A stretch of DNA of 64,000 bases, taken from NCBI GenBank assembly GCA_027486845.1, contig JAIXOL010000003.1, positions 1 to 64,000 on the forward strand, written 5' to 3'. Every line of letters begins with the position of its first letter. The first letter of the stretch is position 1. The DNA is from Cytophagaceae bacterium. Lineage in GTDB: Bacteria; Bacteroidota; Bacteroidia; Cytophagales; Spirosomataceae. A model generated the notes under the pieces. That model had not been told where the DNA came from. It worked only from the letters and a program-made list of their open reading frames with translations, and did not search any database. Positions 49,176 through 57,895 of this stretch are shown here, in pieces. The translations under genes and the position numbers were made by a program.

Positions 49176-49187
49176 AATAAAAAAGAG

Positions 49188-50867
49188 ATGAAATTAAAAT
49201 ATATATCAAAAATAGCACTTACTACAGGCTTAATCAGTTTGTTGAGTGCTTGTGATTTAACAGAATTGGACATCAATAAAGACCCGAATAGTCCAACGGT
49301 TGCATCAGCAAAGCTTTTATTGCCAACTGCAGAGATTGCAGTAGTAAATGCCGTTACTGCGGTGAATGATAATGCGATGGGTTTTGCCGGATTATTGAGT
49401 AGTGCTGATAATTATGACTTAAACAACCAATCATACAACGGTACTTGGAATAGCTTTTACCGTAATATGAGTAACGTTGAAGCCATTATTAATGCAAGTG
49501 CAAACAGCCCGCATTATTTAGGTGTAGCTCAGGCTTTAAAAGCTTTTGCAATGGGTAATTTCGTTGATACTTTTGGCGATGCTCCTTACAGCGAAGCTTG
49601 GAAAGGAAATGCAGAAGCTGCAATTACAACTCCTAAGTTTGACAAAGATTCTGATATTTATGAGGCTTTGATTAAACTTTGTGATGAATCAGCAGCAAAC
49701 CTTGCTAAAGCTACTGCTGACCCATTAGCTGCATCGGCTGACTTTATGTACGCTGGTTCTGCAGCTAAGTGGATAAAATTTGCGAAATCTGTTAAAATTA
49801 GATTATTATTGAATTCAAGAAAAGGACGTACAAATGGTAATGCTGAATTGACTGCTGCTATTGCTGCAGGTGGTTATATCACTGCTCCTGCTGACGACTT
49901 TACTTATAATTTCAGTACTGCTTCTTCACCAGAAGGTCGTCATCCTTGGTTCCAATCTGCTTATTTAGCTGATAATGGTTTTGCTTATCCAGCTCACCAA
50001 TTAATGGAAGAAATGATTTTCAACAAAGACCCACGTTTGGATTATTATTTCTATCGTCAAACAGCCACAGCTCTTGACCCTAGTAATCCAACTGATAGAG
50101 GAACTATTCCTTACGGTGGTACTTATTTAGTTTTGAAGCCTTCTTTCTTAGCAAAATGGGCAACTGTATTTGGTGCAGCTCCAACTACTGCTGATAAAGC
50201 TTATATCGCTGGTTTCTTTGGTCGTGACCGTGGAGATAATACTGGTGTGCCGCAAGATGGTGCATTACGTACTGCACCAGGTTGTTATCCTGCTGGTGGT
50301 CTTTTTGGTGGTCGTAACGTAACTCCAAGAGCATTGACTGGTGGTAGAGGTTCGGGAAATGGTATTTGGCCACTACTTACAAGCAACAACATGAAGTTCT
50401 ATCAAATCGAAGCTATTTTGGATGGTGGTGCTACTGGTGATGCTAAAGCTATTTTTGAAGCTGCTATCAGAGAGCATATTGCACGTGTGATTGCCTTGGG
50501 TGCTAAAGTTGATGCAGCTAATGCAGTTGCTCCAACAGCAACCTTCATCACTGAATATGTGAACGCTCAATTGAAGTTATATGATGCTGCTCCATCGAAT
50601 ACCGCAAAATTAAATGTTGTTGCTAAGCAATTGTGGTTTACATCTTGGGGACAAGGTATGGAAATTTGGAACGCAATGCGTCGTACTGGTTTCCCTTCTC
50701 AGGTTAATAATCCAATTATTAAACCAGCTAGACAATACGCTTTGCGTTTACCTTATCCTTCTCAAGAAGGTACTTTGAACCCAAATGCTACTCCAAAATT
50801 AACGGAAGTTATTTTTGATAGAGACCCTGTATTCTGGGATAAAGTAAAAATCAAATGGGAATTCTAA
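49188..50867 (+). CDS. SusD/RagB-family lipoprotein 2
   Basis: LLSACDLTELDINKDPNSPT; VDTFGDAPYSEAWKG; GMEIWNAMRRTGFP; follows susC homologue 2. Confidence 0.92.
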   Translation: MKLKYISKIALTTGLISLLSACDLTELDINKDPNSPTVASAKLLLPTAEIAVVNAVTAVNDNAMGFAGLLSSADNYDLNNQSYNGTWNSFYRNMSNVEAIINASANSPHYLGVAQALKAFAMGNFVDTFGDAPYSEAWKGNAEAAITTPKFDKDSDIYEALIKLCDESAANLAKATADPLAASADFMYAGSAAKWIKFAKSVKIRLLLNSRKGRTNGNAELTAAIAAGGYITAPADDFTYNFSTASSPEGRHPWFQSAYLADNGFAYPAHQLMEEMIFNKDPRLDYYFYRQTATALDPSNPTDRGTIPYGGTYLVLKPSFLAKWATVFGAAPTTADKAYIAGFFGRDRGDNTGVPQDGALRTAPGCYPAGGLFGGRNVTPRALTGGRGSGNGIWPLLTSNNMKFYQIEAILDGGATGDAKAIFEAAIREHIARVIALGAKVDAANAVAPTATFITEYVNAQLKLYDAAPSNTAKLNVVAKQLWFTSWGQGMEIWNAMRRTGFPSQVNNPIIKPARQYALRLPYPSQEGTLNPNATPKLTEVIFDRDPVFWDKVKIKWEF

Positions 50868-50874
50868 AATATTA

Positions 50875-50968
50875 GAAATGAGATAATAGATATGAGATAC
50901 GGGATTTTTGACTAAGAAATAATAATTTTTTAAACCTAAATCTAGTATTCTCTACCTCAATCACTTTA
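50875..50968. repeat. 7-bp-period GANNNNN array with weaker reverse-complement partner
   Basis: gaaatga gataata gatatga gatacgg gattttt (50875-50909); right side reverse complement GATTGAG GTAGAGA ATACTA. Confidence 0.7.
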
Positions 50969-50981
50969 AAACTGAATAAAG

Positions 50982-51698
50982 ATGAAAAAAATATTAAGTT
51001 TGACAATAGTTACAGCTCTATTATTTGCCATTTGTGCATGTAGAGATGAATCATTGAACCCACTGCCTAAATTCTTGCCAGGTGTACACGCATTTACGGT
51101 TTTTGATGGCATTAATTTCAATGGAAATATACTTGCAAGACCTCAACCTTACGAAGTGAATAATGCAAAAAACTTCCCTAAAGCAGCTCAAAACACTGCA
51201 AAAGTTGATTTTAAAACTCGTTGGGTTTCTTTAGATAATCAATTGACTGTAAACAAAATTGAAATCTATGTAAGAATGTTGGAGTCATACAATGACCCTG
51301 ATGGTAATCCTAAAGTAGCTGATTTGAGCGGAGATGGTAAAGGTAAATTGATTACTACAATCTCTTCACCTGCCGCTAACCGTCAATGGAATTCATTTAG
51401 CATCACACCTCAGCAAGTTTATGATGCATACAAATCAGCTACTGTAAAGTATAACAAAGTAAATGCAGTAAACGTATTTAATAATCCTGCAAGACCTCGC
51501 CCAGCAAATGCTTGGTTGAGACCAGCAGAAACGGCTACTTATGGTGCTGTTGCAGAAGATAACTTTGTTGTTACATGGATATTGTACACGTCTGATGGTC
51601 AAGTATTTAATACTTGGAATCCAGACTCAATTTGTGCTGATCCTACTTCAGTATCTGAAGCGAATTCAAATTGCCAACTATCATTTGTTGTTAAGTAA
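50982..51698 (+). CDS. Hypothetical lipoprotein, third gene of susCD locus 2
   Basis: LLFAICACRDE lipobox; downstream of susD homologue 2. Confidence 0.7.
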   Translation: MKKILSLTIVTALLFAICACRDESLNPLPKFLPGVHAFTVFDGINFNGNILARPQPYEVNNAKNFPKAAQNTAKVDFKTRWVSLDNQLTVNKIEIYVRMLESYNDPDGNPKVADLSGDGKGKLITTISSPAANRQWNSFSITPQQVYDAYKSATVKYNKVNAVNVFNNPARPRPANAWLRPAETATYGAVAEDNFVVTWILYTSDGQVFNTWNPDSICADPTSVSEANSNCQLSFVVK

Positions 51699-51728
51699 TT
51701 GATAATTTAGTAGGATTTATATAATTTT

Positions 51729-51762
51729 GAAAGAGCAGACCATGTATATAGTCTGCTCTTTC
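51729..51762 (+). terminator. Terminator of susCD locus 2
   Basis: gaaagagcagac ... gtctgctctttc, perfect 12-bp stem, then gtttta. Confidence 0.8.
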
Positions 51763-51768
51763 GTTTTA

Positions 51769-53073
51769 ATGATTATGTGCAAAAATATTCTTTTTCGATA
51801 TATTCTCTTTTTTTGTGGAATCTTTGTCCATTCAATGATTTTTGGCCAAAAAATGATAGAAATTAACTTTCACGAGCATATTGCTCCAATTATCCACAAA
51901 AATTGTACGCCCTGTCATCAACCCAATAGATCGGCACCTTTTAGTTTAATTTCCTATGAAGATGTGGCCAAACGTGCCAAATTTATTGGTAAAGTCACCG
52001 AAACTCGTTATATGCCACCCTTTCCTGCAGATAGAAAATTTCAAGCCTATTTAAATGAGCGAGGACTGACCGTGGGAGAAATTACCAAGATAAAACTCTG
52101 GATTGAAGGAGGAATGAAAGAGGGAGGGGTAGGGTCAACAGTTAAAAGCGAGCAGCATTTCGCTCAACAGTCAACAGAAACAGATTTAGTGAAACCAGAT
52201 TTGGTTTTGAAAATGAATAAACCTTACCAGATTTCGGGTGAAAATGTAGAAGATTTTCGGTTTTTTAGTTTGCCGAGTAAAACAGCAACCGACCAATATA
52301 TTACAGCCATTGGTTTTAAGGCAGGGAATAAAAAAAATGTTCATCATAGCCGCTTGATGGTTGATACAACTAATAATATTCGTGCGATTGATGGTTTATC
52401 CGAAACTGACCCAAAAGTTTATGAGTTTCAAAAGACTGGTTTGAAAGAAGAATTCTTATACGGTTGGGTTCCAGGAAATGACAAAATTAGTTTCCCACAA
52501 GGAACTGGCGTAAAACTCAATGCCAACTCTGATTTTTTGCTTAATATGCACTACGCCCCTTCGCCCGTGCCAGACACCGACCAATCTGAAATTCAATTAT
52601 ACTTTGCTAAAGATAAAATTGAACGTGAAGTAAGGAATTTTACGCTGCGTGAAAATGATATTTCAAACAAACCATTCTTGATAAAAGCAAACCAAAAAGC
52701 TACTTTTTTTATTTCCAAAAAGATTGATAAGGCAATATCTCTGATTTCGGTGATGCCACACATGCACCTAATAGGTAAAACATTTCGTGCCTTCGTGATT
52801 ACGCCTAATGGAGAAGTTATAAATTTAGTTAAAATTGATAATTGGGAGTTTAATTGGCAAATGACCTATCAGTTTAAGTTATTACTTAAGGTTCCTTCAG
52901 GTTCGACATTTATAGTTGAAGGTACATACGATAATACAGCTGAAAATCCAGAAAATCCTAATAGTCCACCACTTGATATTGCCTACGGATGGGGTACGAA
53001 AGACGAAATGTTTAATTTAGTTTTGTATTATCTCGATTATAAAGAAGGTGATGAAAAGATAGAACAAAAATAG
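51769..53073 (+). CDS. Secreted c-type-cytochrome / copper type II monooxygenase-like protein
   Basis: Single CxxCH: NCTPCHQPNRSAPFSL; VHHSRLMVD, MPHMHLIGKTFRAFV, NWQMTYQF copper-monooxygenase-like motifs. The start must lie after the 51729-51762 terminator (ATG 51769 or 51775, not 51727). Confidence 0.75.
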   Translation: MIMCKNILFRYILFFCGIFVHSMIFGQKMIEINFHEHIAPIIHKNCTPCHQPNRSAPFSLISYEDVAKRAKFIGKVTETRYMPPFPADRKFQAYLNERGLTVGEITKIKLWIEGGMKEGGVGSTVKSEQHFAQQSTETDLVKPDLVLKMNKPYQISGENVEDFRFFSLPSKTATDQYITAIGFKAGNKKNVHHSRLMVDTTNNIRAIDGLSETDPKVYEFQKTGLKEEFLYGWVPGNDKISFPQGTGVKLNANSDFLLNMHYAPSPVPDTDQSEIQLYFAKDKIEREVRNFTLRENDISNKPFLIKANQKATFFISKKIDKAISLISVMPHMHLIGKTFRAFVITPNGEVINLVKIDNWEFNWQMTYQFKLLLKVPSGSTFIVEGTYDNTAENPENPNSPPLDIAYGWGTKDEMFNLVLYYLDYKEGDEKIEQK

Positions 53074-53076
53074 TAC

Positions 53077-53655
53077 TTAAAGCAAACAACCAACTGGTTC
53101 AACGTATTTAACCTTAATATTTTGATTATTCTTGAAAGCGTTTATTGCATCTAACAGGTAAAATTCTGTTGGTACTGCACGGTTTCTTCCTAGACCATAA
53201 AACCAATTATCAATTGCTCCATGATACAGAGTTTTTCGTTTATTATCCAGCAAAAAGACTTCGGGCGAATAATTGGCTTTTAGCTTTTTAAGGAGCTTCC
53301 TCTGGGGGTCATAAATGATTGGTAAATCAAATTTGAATTCTTCTCTAAACTCTGATAATGATTTCGCTTCAAGCATTTTGAATGGATAAATTATATATAT
53401 TTCAATCCCTTCTTTACTATACTTTTTATCTATTTCCGTTAAATTTTTCGTGTATTTTTGACAAATAGGACACTCGGGGTCAATGAAGACAATGATTGAA
53501 GCCTTATTTTGATTTAAATTTTTGAAGTCAAAAATCTGACCTTTATCGGAATAAAGTTTTTGGGCATTTGAATTATTGAAAGTAAAAATTTGTAGTATAA
53601 TACCTATTGAAAAAAGCGTTCCTCTTAAATTTGTAAAATAGTTTAGGGTTTTCAT
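53077..53655 (-). CDS. Secreted thioredoxin-fold/redoxin protein
   Basis: ASIIVFIDPECPICQKYTKNLTEIDKKY CxxC motif; signal peptide. Confidence 0.75.
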   Translation of the reverse strand: MKTLNYFTNLRGTLFSIGIILQIFTFNNSNAQKLYSDKGQIFDFKNLNQNKASIIVFIDPECPICQKYTKNLTEIDKKYSKEGIEIYIIYPFKMLEAKSLSEFREEFKFDLPIIYDPQRKLLKKLKANYSPEVFLLDNKRKTLYHGAIDNWFYGLGRNRAVPTEFYLLDAINAFKNNQNIKVKYVEPVGCLL

Positions 53656-53838
53656 CGGCTTTTAATTTTAAAACTCAGATTATTACTCAAAGATAAGATT
53701 TTGAATAATAGATACCTTGTAATTCGATTACTTTGCTTTGTTTTCAATTGTTTTTTTGAATTTATTGGTAAAAACTTGAAAATTGCTTACTTATCGGCTA
53801 ACCTTCATTCTTTACTTTTCCATTTCAAAGATTAGACG

Positions 53839-53846
53839 TACTTTTG
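53839..53846 (+). promoter_or_regulatory. Putative -7 box TACTTTTG
   Basis: TAnnTTTG match 25 bp upstream of the 53871 start. Confidence 0.5.
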
Positions 53847-53870
53847 TAAAAACATTTATCAAATCATACA

Positions 53871-54257
53871 ATGGAAATAAAAGGAAAACTTATGCACGTG
53901 TTAGCCGTGCAAACAGGTGAAGGCAAAAATGGCACTTGGAAAAAACAAGATTTTGTAATTGAAACAGATGGTCAATACCCAAAAAAAGTATGTCTTACGA
54001 TTTGGGGAGATAAATTTAATGAAACATTTTTGACAATCGGAAATGAACTTTTAGTATCATTCGATGCTGAAAGTCGTGAATATAATGGTCGTTGGTTTAC
54101 TGACCTTAAAGCGTGGAAAATCGAATTAGCTGGTACAGAATCTGCCAATGCACCAGCTCCAGCACCTTTTAAATCTTCTACTCCAGCACAACCGAGTGTG
54201 GTTTCTCCAGAATTCGCAATTTCTGCCGAAGGAGACAAAGATGATTTGCCATTTTAA
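53871..54257 (+). CDS. DUF3127-like OB-fold (SSB-like) protein with C-terminal DDLPF
   Basis: MEIKGKLMHVLAVQTGEGKNGTWKKQDFVIETDGQYPKKVCLTIWGDK; low-complexity linker; C-terminus EGDKDDLPF. Confidence 0.8.
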   Translation: MEIKGKLMHVLAVQTGEGKNGTWKKQDFVIETDGQYPKKVCLTIWGDKFNETFLTIGNELLVSFDAESREYNGRWFTDLKAWKIELAGTESANAPAPAPFKSSTPAQPSVVSPEFAISAEGDKDDLPF

Positions 54258-54260
54258 TTA

Positions 54261-54352
54261 GGCAGTCGGCTTTCGGTGGTCGGCTTTTGATTTTTTTTTA
54301 ATCTGGACTAATTATGGTTATTCAGAGCCGACTGCCGAAAGCCGACCGCTGA
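54261..54352. repeat. Inverted pair of 7-bp-period arrays (GCNNTCG)
   Basis: gcagtcg gctttcg gtggtcg gcttttg (54262-54289); reverse complement of 54329-54349 is GCGGTCG GCTTTCG GCAGTCG. Confidence 0.88.
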
Positions 54353-54367
54353 ATAGCACTTAATGAG

Positions 54368-55588
54368 ATGTTTTCTATACAGAATATTGGCGTTGAAGCC
54401 TTAGCCGAGCAATTCGGAACACCAGTTTATGTCTATGACGGGCATAAAATCGAAGAACAAATTGCCAAAATGCGTTCTGCATTTGCAGGTACTAATCTTA
54501 AAATTAAATACGCTTGTAAGGCATTGACCAACGTTAGTATCATGAAATTGATGCGTAAAAATGGCGTTGATATTGACGTAGTTTCGATGCAAGAAGCTCA
54601 TTTGGCTATTTTGGCTGGTTATGCACCAAATCAGATTCAATATACACCTAGTGGCGTAGCGTTTTCGGAAGTACAAGAAGCCGTTGAAATGGGTTTAAGG
54701 ATGAATCTTGATTCATTGCCCCTTCTCGAGAAATTTGGCCAAATTTATGGTAATCGTTTTCCGATTTGCTTGCGAATCAATCCGCACATCATGGCGGGCG
54801 GGACGCTCAAGATTTCGACCGGACATAAAGATTCTAAATTTGGCATTTCGATTGAGCAAGCCGATGAAATCAACCATATTGTTCAGAAATATAATCTAAA
54901 TGTAGTGGGTTTGCATCAACATACAGGTTCAGATTTTAAAAATGCTAATGTAATCATTGAAGCCGCCGAAAAGCTTTTTGACCTTACATTTAAGTATTTT
55001 CCAAATATTCAGTTCATAGATTTAGGCTCGGGTTTCAAAGTAGCTTACAAGGAAGACGACCATATAACTGATATGGAGAAATTGGGGAAAGAAGTAGTGA
55101 AGGTTTTTAATAATTTCTGTCAAAAATTTGGTCGTGATGTAGAACTTTGGTTCGAACCAGGTAAGTTTTTGGTTAGCGAAAGTGGATATTTGTTGGCTCG
55201 TGCAAATGTTGTAAAATACAGTCCCGAACGTAATTTTATTGGAGTAGATTCGGGTTTAAATCACCTAATTCGCCCAATGATGTACGATGCTTACCACGAA
55301 ATCATCAATGGTTCAAACCTTGATGGTGAAGAAAAAGAAATGTATGATATTGTGGGTTATATCTGCGAAACTGATACTTTTGGCAAAGATCGACTTCTTC
55401 CAAAAACCAAAGAAGGCGATATTATGGTCATAAAAAATGCGGGAGCTTATGGTTTTTCAATGGCGTCCAACTATAATTCACGTTTTCGCCCAGCCGAAGT
55501 TTTGATTTATAATGGACATAAGTACCTCATCCGCCAGCGTGAAACAATGGAGGATATCTTAAAAAATCAAGTGGTGATTGATTTGTGA
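54368..55588 (+). CDS. lysA: Diaminopimelate decarboxylase
   Basis: FGTPVYVYDGHKIEEQI; KIKYACKALTN; GLHQHTGSDF; FIDLGSGFKVAY; EPGKFLVSESGYLLA. Confidence 0.93.
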   Translation: MFSIQNIGVEALAEQFGTPVYVYDGHKIEEQIAKMRSAFAGTNLKIKYACKALTNVSIMKLMRKNGVDIDVVSMQEAHLAILAGYAPNQIQYTPSGVAFSEVQEAVEMGLRMNLDSLPLLEKFGQIYGNRFPICLRINPHIMAGGTLKISTGHKDSKFGISIEQADEINHIVQKYNLNVVGLHQHTGSDFKNANVIIEAAEKLFDLTFKYFPNIQFIDLGSGFKVAYKEDDHITDMEKLGKEVVKVFNNFCQKFGRDVELWFEPGKFLVSESGYLLARANVVKYSPERNFIGVDSGLNHLIRPMMYDAYHEIINGSNLDGEEKEMYDIVGYICETDTFGKDRLLPKTKEGDIMVIKNAGAYGFSMASNYNSRFRPAEVLIYNGHKYLIRQRETMEDILKNQVVIDL

Positions 55589-55620
55589 ATTTCTTATATT
55601 TGATTAAAAATCAGAATATT

Positions 55621-56169
55621 ATGGAACAATTAGCAACTCTCGAAACTGAAAATCTGCAAGATTGGGATTTAACTCAAATCATCAATGGAAAAGAAATTAT
55701 GTCACCAAGCCCTATTTCTCGACATCAAATTATAGTATTGGAAATTTGTGGTGTATTTATTGAGCATACCCGTAAAAACAAACTGGGTAAAATTCTAATT
55801 TCACCTCTTGATGTAATTTTTGAAGATGGAATAAACCGAGTTCAGCCTGATTTGATTTATATTTCTAACGAGAACAAAGATATTATCAAAGACTGGATTC
55901 GTGGGGTGCCTGATTTATTAGTTGAGGTAGTTTCAAAGAGTTCGTTTTACATTGATACTGTTGATAAAAAAGAAATCTATCAAAAATACGGAGTGAAAGA
56001 GTACTGGATTGTTTTTCCAGAATATGATACGATTGAGGTTTTTTCATTGGAAAATGATGTCTATAAGATTTTCTCGAAAGGAACAGATAACGAAATCATA
56101 AAATCAAAATTACTTGATGGACTTGAAGTTAAGGTAAGTGATATTACAGCAAAACAGAACGAATTTTAA
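55621..56169 (+). CDS. Uma2-family (DUF820, PD-(D/E)XK-like) protein
   Basis: SPISRHQIIVLEICGVF; VQPDLIYIS; GVPDLLVEVVSKSSFYIDTVDKKEIYQKYGVKEYWIVFPE. ATG 55621 preferred over 55585. Confidence 0.88.
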   Translation: MEQLATLETENLQDWDLTQIINGKEIMSPSPISRHQIIVLEICGVFIEHTRKNKLGKILISPLDVIFEDGINRVQPDLIYISNENKDIIKDWIRGVPDLLVEVVSKSSFYIDTVDKKEIYQKYGVKEYWIVFPEYDTIEVFSLENDVYKIFSKGTDNEIIKSKLLDGLEVKVSDITAKQNEF

Positions 56170-56310
56170 ATTTCTACATCAATATAAGGGACTTTTTATG
56201 AATCCCCTTTTTTGTTCCATAATCAAAATCATATTTTTGTAAAGCAAAAAATAGCTGTTTTGTAAAGTATTATTTCATATATTTTTGATGAATATTTAAG
56301 TAGTTTCTAA

Positions 56311-56338
56311 TCGTAAATCTGAAATCGTAAATTCTGAC
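56311..56338. repeat. Short 7-bp-period array TCGTAAA/TCTGAAA
   Basis: tcgtaaa tctgaaa tcgtaaa ttctgac. Confidence 0.6.
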
Positions 56339-56341
56339 AAA

Positions 56342-57553
56342 ATGATTCCTTCTCAACAAACATTCAAGCATTCGAGCAAAAAAGATGAATTCGAATCGCC
56401 TGATTTTTATCAAATTGATGATTTATTTACAGAAGAACAACTCATGATTCGGTCGGCAGTGCGTGATTTTGTGAAAAAAGAAATTTCTCCCATCATCGAA
56501 GATGCTGCACAACGTTGTGAGTTTCCTGAATTTATTGTCAAAAAAATGGGAGATATGGGTGTTTTCGGGCCAACGATTCCACTTGAATATGGTGGACAAA
56601 GCCTCGATTACATTTCGTATGGCTTGATGATGCAGGAAATTGAAAGAGGCGATTCGGGAATGCGTTCGACCGCTTCGGTACAAGGATCATTAGTTATGTT
56701 TCCGATTTATAAATATGGTAGTGAAGAACAAAAAATGAAGTTTTTACCAAAACTCGGTAATGGTGAATATTTAGGTTGTTTTGGCCTTACCGAACCAGAT
56801 TTTGGCTCAAACCCAAGTGGAATGACAACCAATTTCAAAGAGGAAGGTGACGATGTAATTCTTAACGGTTCTAAAATGTGGATTTCAAATTCACCAAAAG
56901 CAGATGTGGCGGTAGTTTGGGCAAAAAATGAACAAGGACGCATCAAAGGAATCATCGTTGAGCGAGGCATGGAAGGATTTTCAACGCCCGAAATTCACGG
57001 AAAATGGTCGTTGCGTGCAAGCATTACTGGTGAATTGGTTTTTGATAATGTACGAATACCGAAATCTAATATTCTGCCCGAAGCTGATGGTTCAAAAGCA
57101 CCAATGTCGTGCCTTGATAATGCTCGTTATGGCATTGCGTGGGGAGCGTTGGGAGCAGCTATGGATTGCTATGAGTCGGCAAAAAGATATGCAATGGAGC
57201 GTATTCAGTTCGATAAACCAATTGCCTCATTTCAATTAATACAAAAGAAATTGGCTGAAATGCTGACCGAAATCACCAAAGCACAATTAGTTTGTTGGCG
57301 TTTGGGAAATTTAAAAAATGCAGGAAAAGCAACAACAGCACAAATCTCGCTCGCAAAAAGAAATAATGTAGCGATGGCCTTAGAAATTGCTCGTGAAGCA
57401 CGTCAAATTCACGGCGGAATGGGCATTACTGGCGAATATTCAATGATGCGTCATCAAATGAATCTTGAATCCGTTGTAACTTACGAAGGTACACACGATA
57501 TTCATTTATTGATTTTGGGTCAGGCAATTACTGGGATTTCGGCTTTTAAATAA
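56342..57553 (+). CDS. Acyl-CoA dehydrogenase (glutaryl-CoA dehydrogenase-like)
   Basis: FGLTEPDFGSNPSGMTTNFKEEGDDVILNGSKMWISN; RYGIAWGALGAAMDCYESA; QIHGGMGITGEYSMMRHQMNLESVVTYEGTHDIH. Confidence 0.92.
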   Translation: MIPSQQTFKHSSKKDEFESPDFYQIDDLFTEEQLMIRSAVRDFVKKEISPIIEDAAQRCEFPEFIVKKMGDMGVFGPTIPLEYGGQSLDYISYGLMMQEIERGDSGMRSTASVQGSLVMFPIYKYGSEEQKMKFLPKLGNGEYLGCFGLTEPDFGSNPSGMTTNFKEEGDDVILNGSKMWISNSPKADVAVVWAKNEQGRIKGIIVERGMEGFSTPEIHGKWSLRASITGELVFDNVRIPKSNILPEADGSKAPMSCLDNARYGIAWGALGAAMDCYESAKRYAMERIQFDKPIASFQLIQKKLAEMLTEITKAQLVCWRLGNLKNAGKATTAQISLAKRNNVAMALEIAREARQIHGGMGITGEYSMMRHQMNLESVVTYEGTHDIHLLILGQAITGISAFK

Positions 57554-57820
57554 GTTTAGGTTATAACAGCCTAAAAAGGTCTTAAACCGCCATTACGGAC
57601 AGTATTAATAGCCCTAAATAAAATTTTCTGAGGAGTAAACAAAGAAGAATATAACCACGGTACGGTTGAACATTATTTGTCTAAGTTCAACCACTCCTTG
57701 GTTGGTATATTTTCAATAATTTTAACTGCGAATTTCATTCGTGGCTATTCAAGTTTAAGGCTTTCAGGCATTTTTGTCCAACAAGAATTGTGATTCCAAC
57801 TTTATTTAACTAAAAATCCT

Positions 57821-57828
57821 TATTTTTG
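57821..57828 (+). promoter_or_regulatory. Putative -7 box TATTTTTG upstream of aspS
   Basis: TAnnTTTG match about 70 bp before the start. Confidence 0.5.
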
Positions 57829-57895
57829 CAGAAAAATTGGCAACAATATTGATATTCAATATTAAAGCTTTGTAATTGATAAAGAAAACTGAAAA

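Noticed and set aside
55621-56169. Uma2 protein as a defence nuclease
   Set aside because: Uma2/DUF820 proteins are common isolated genes in environmental bacteria; no partner defence genes nearby.
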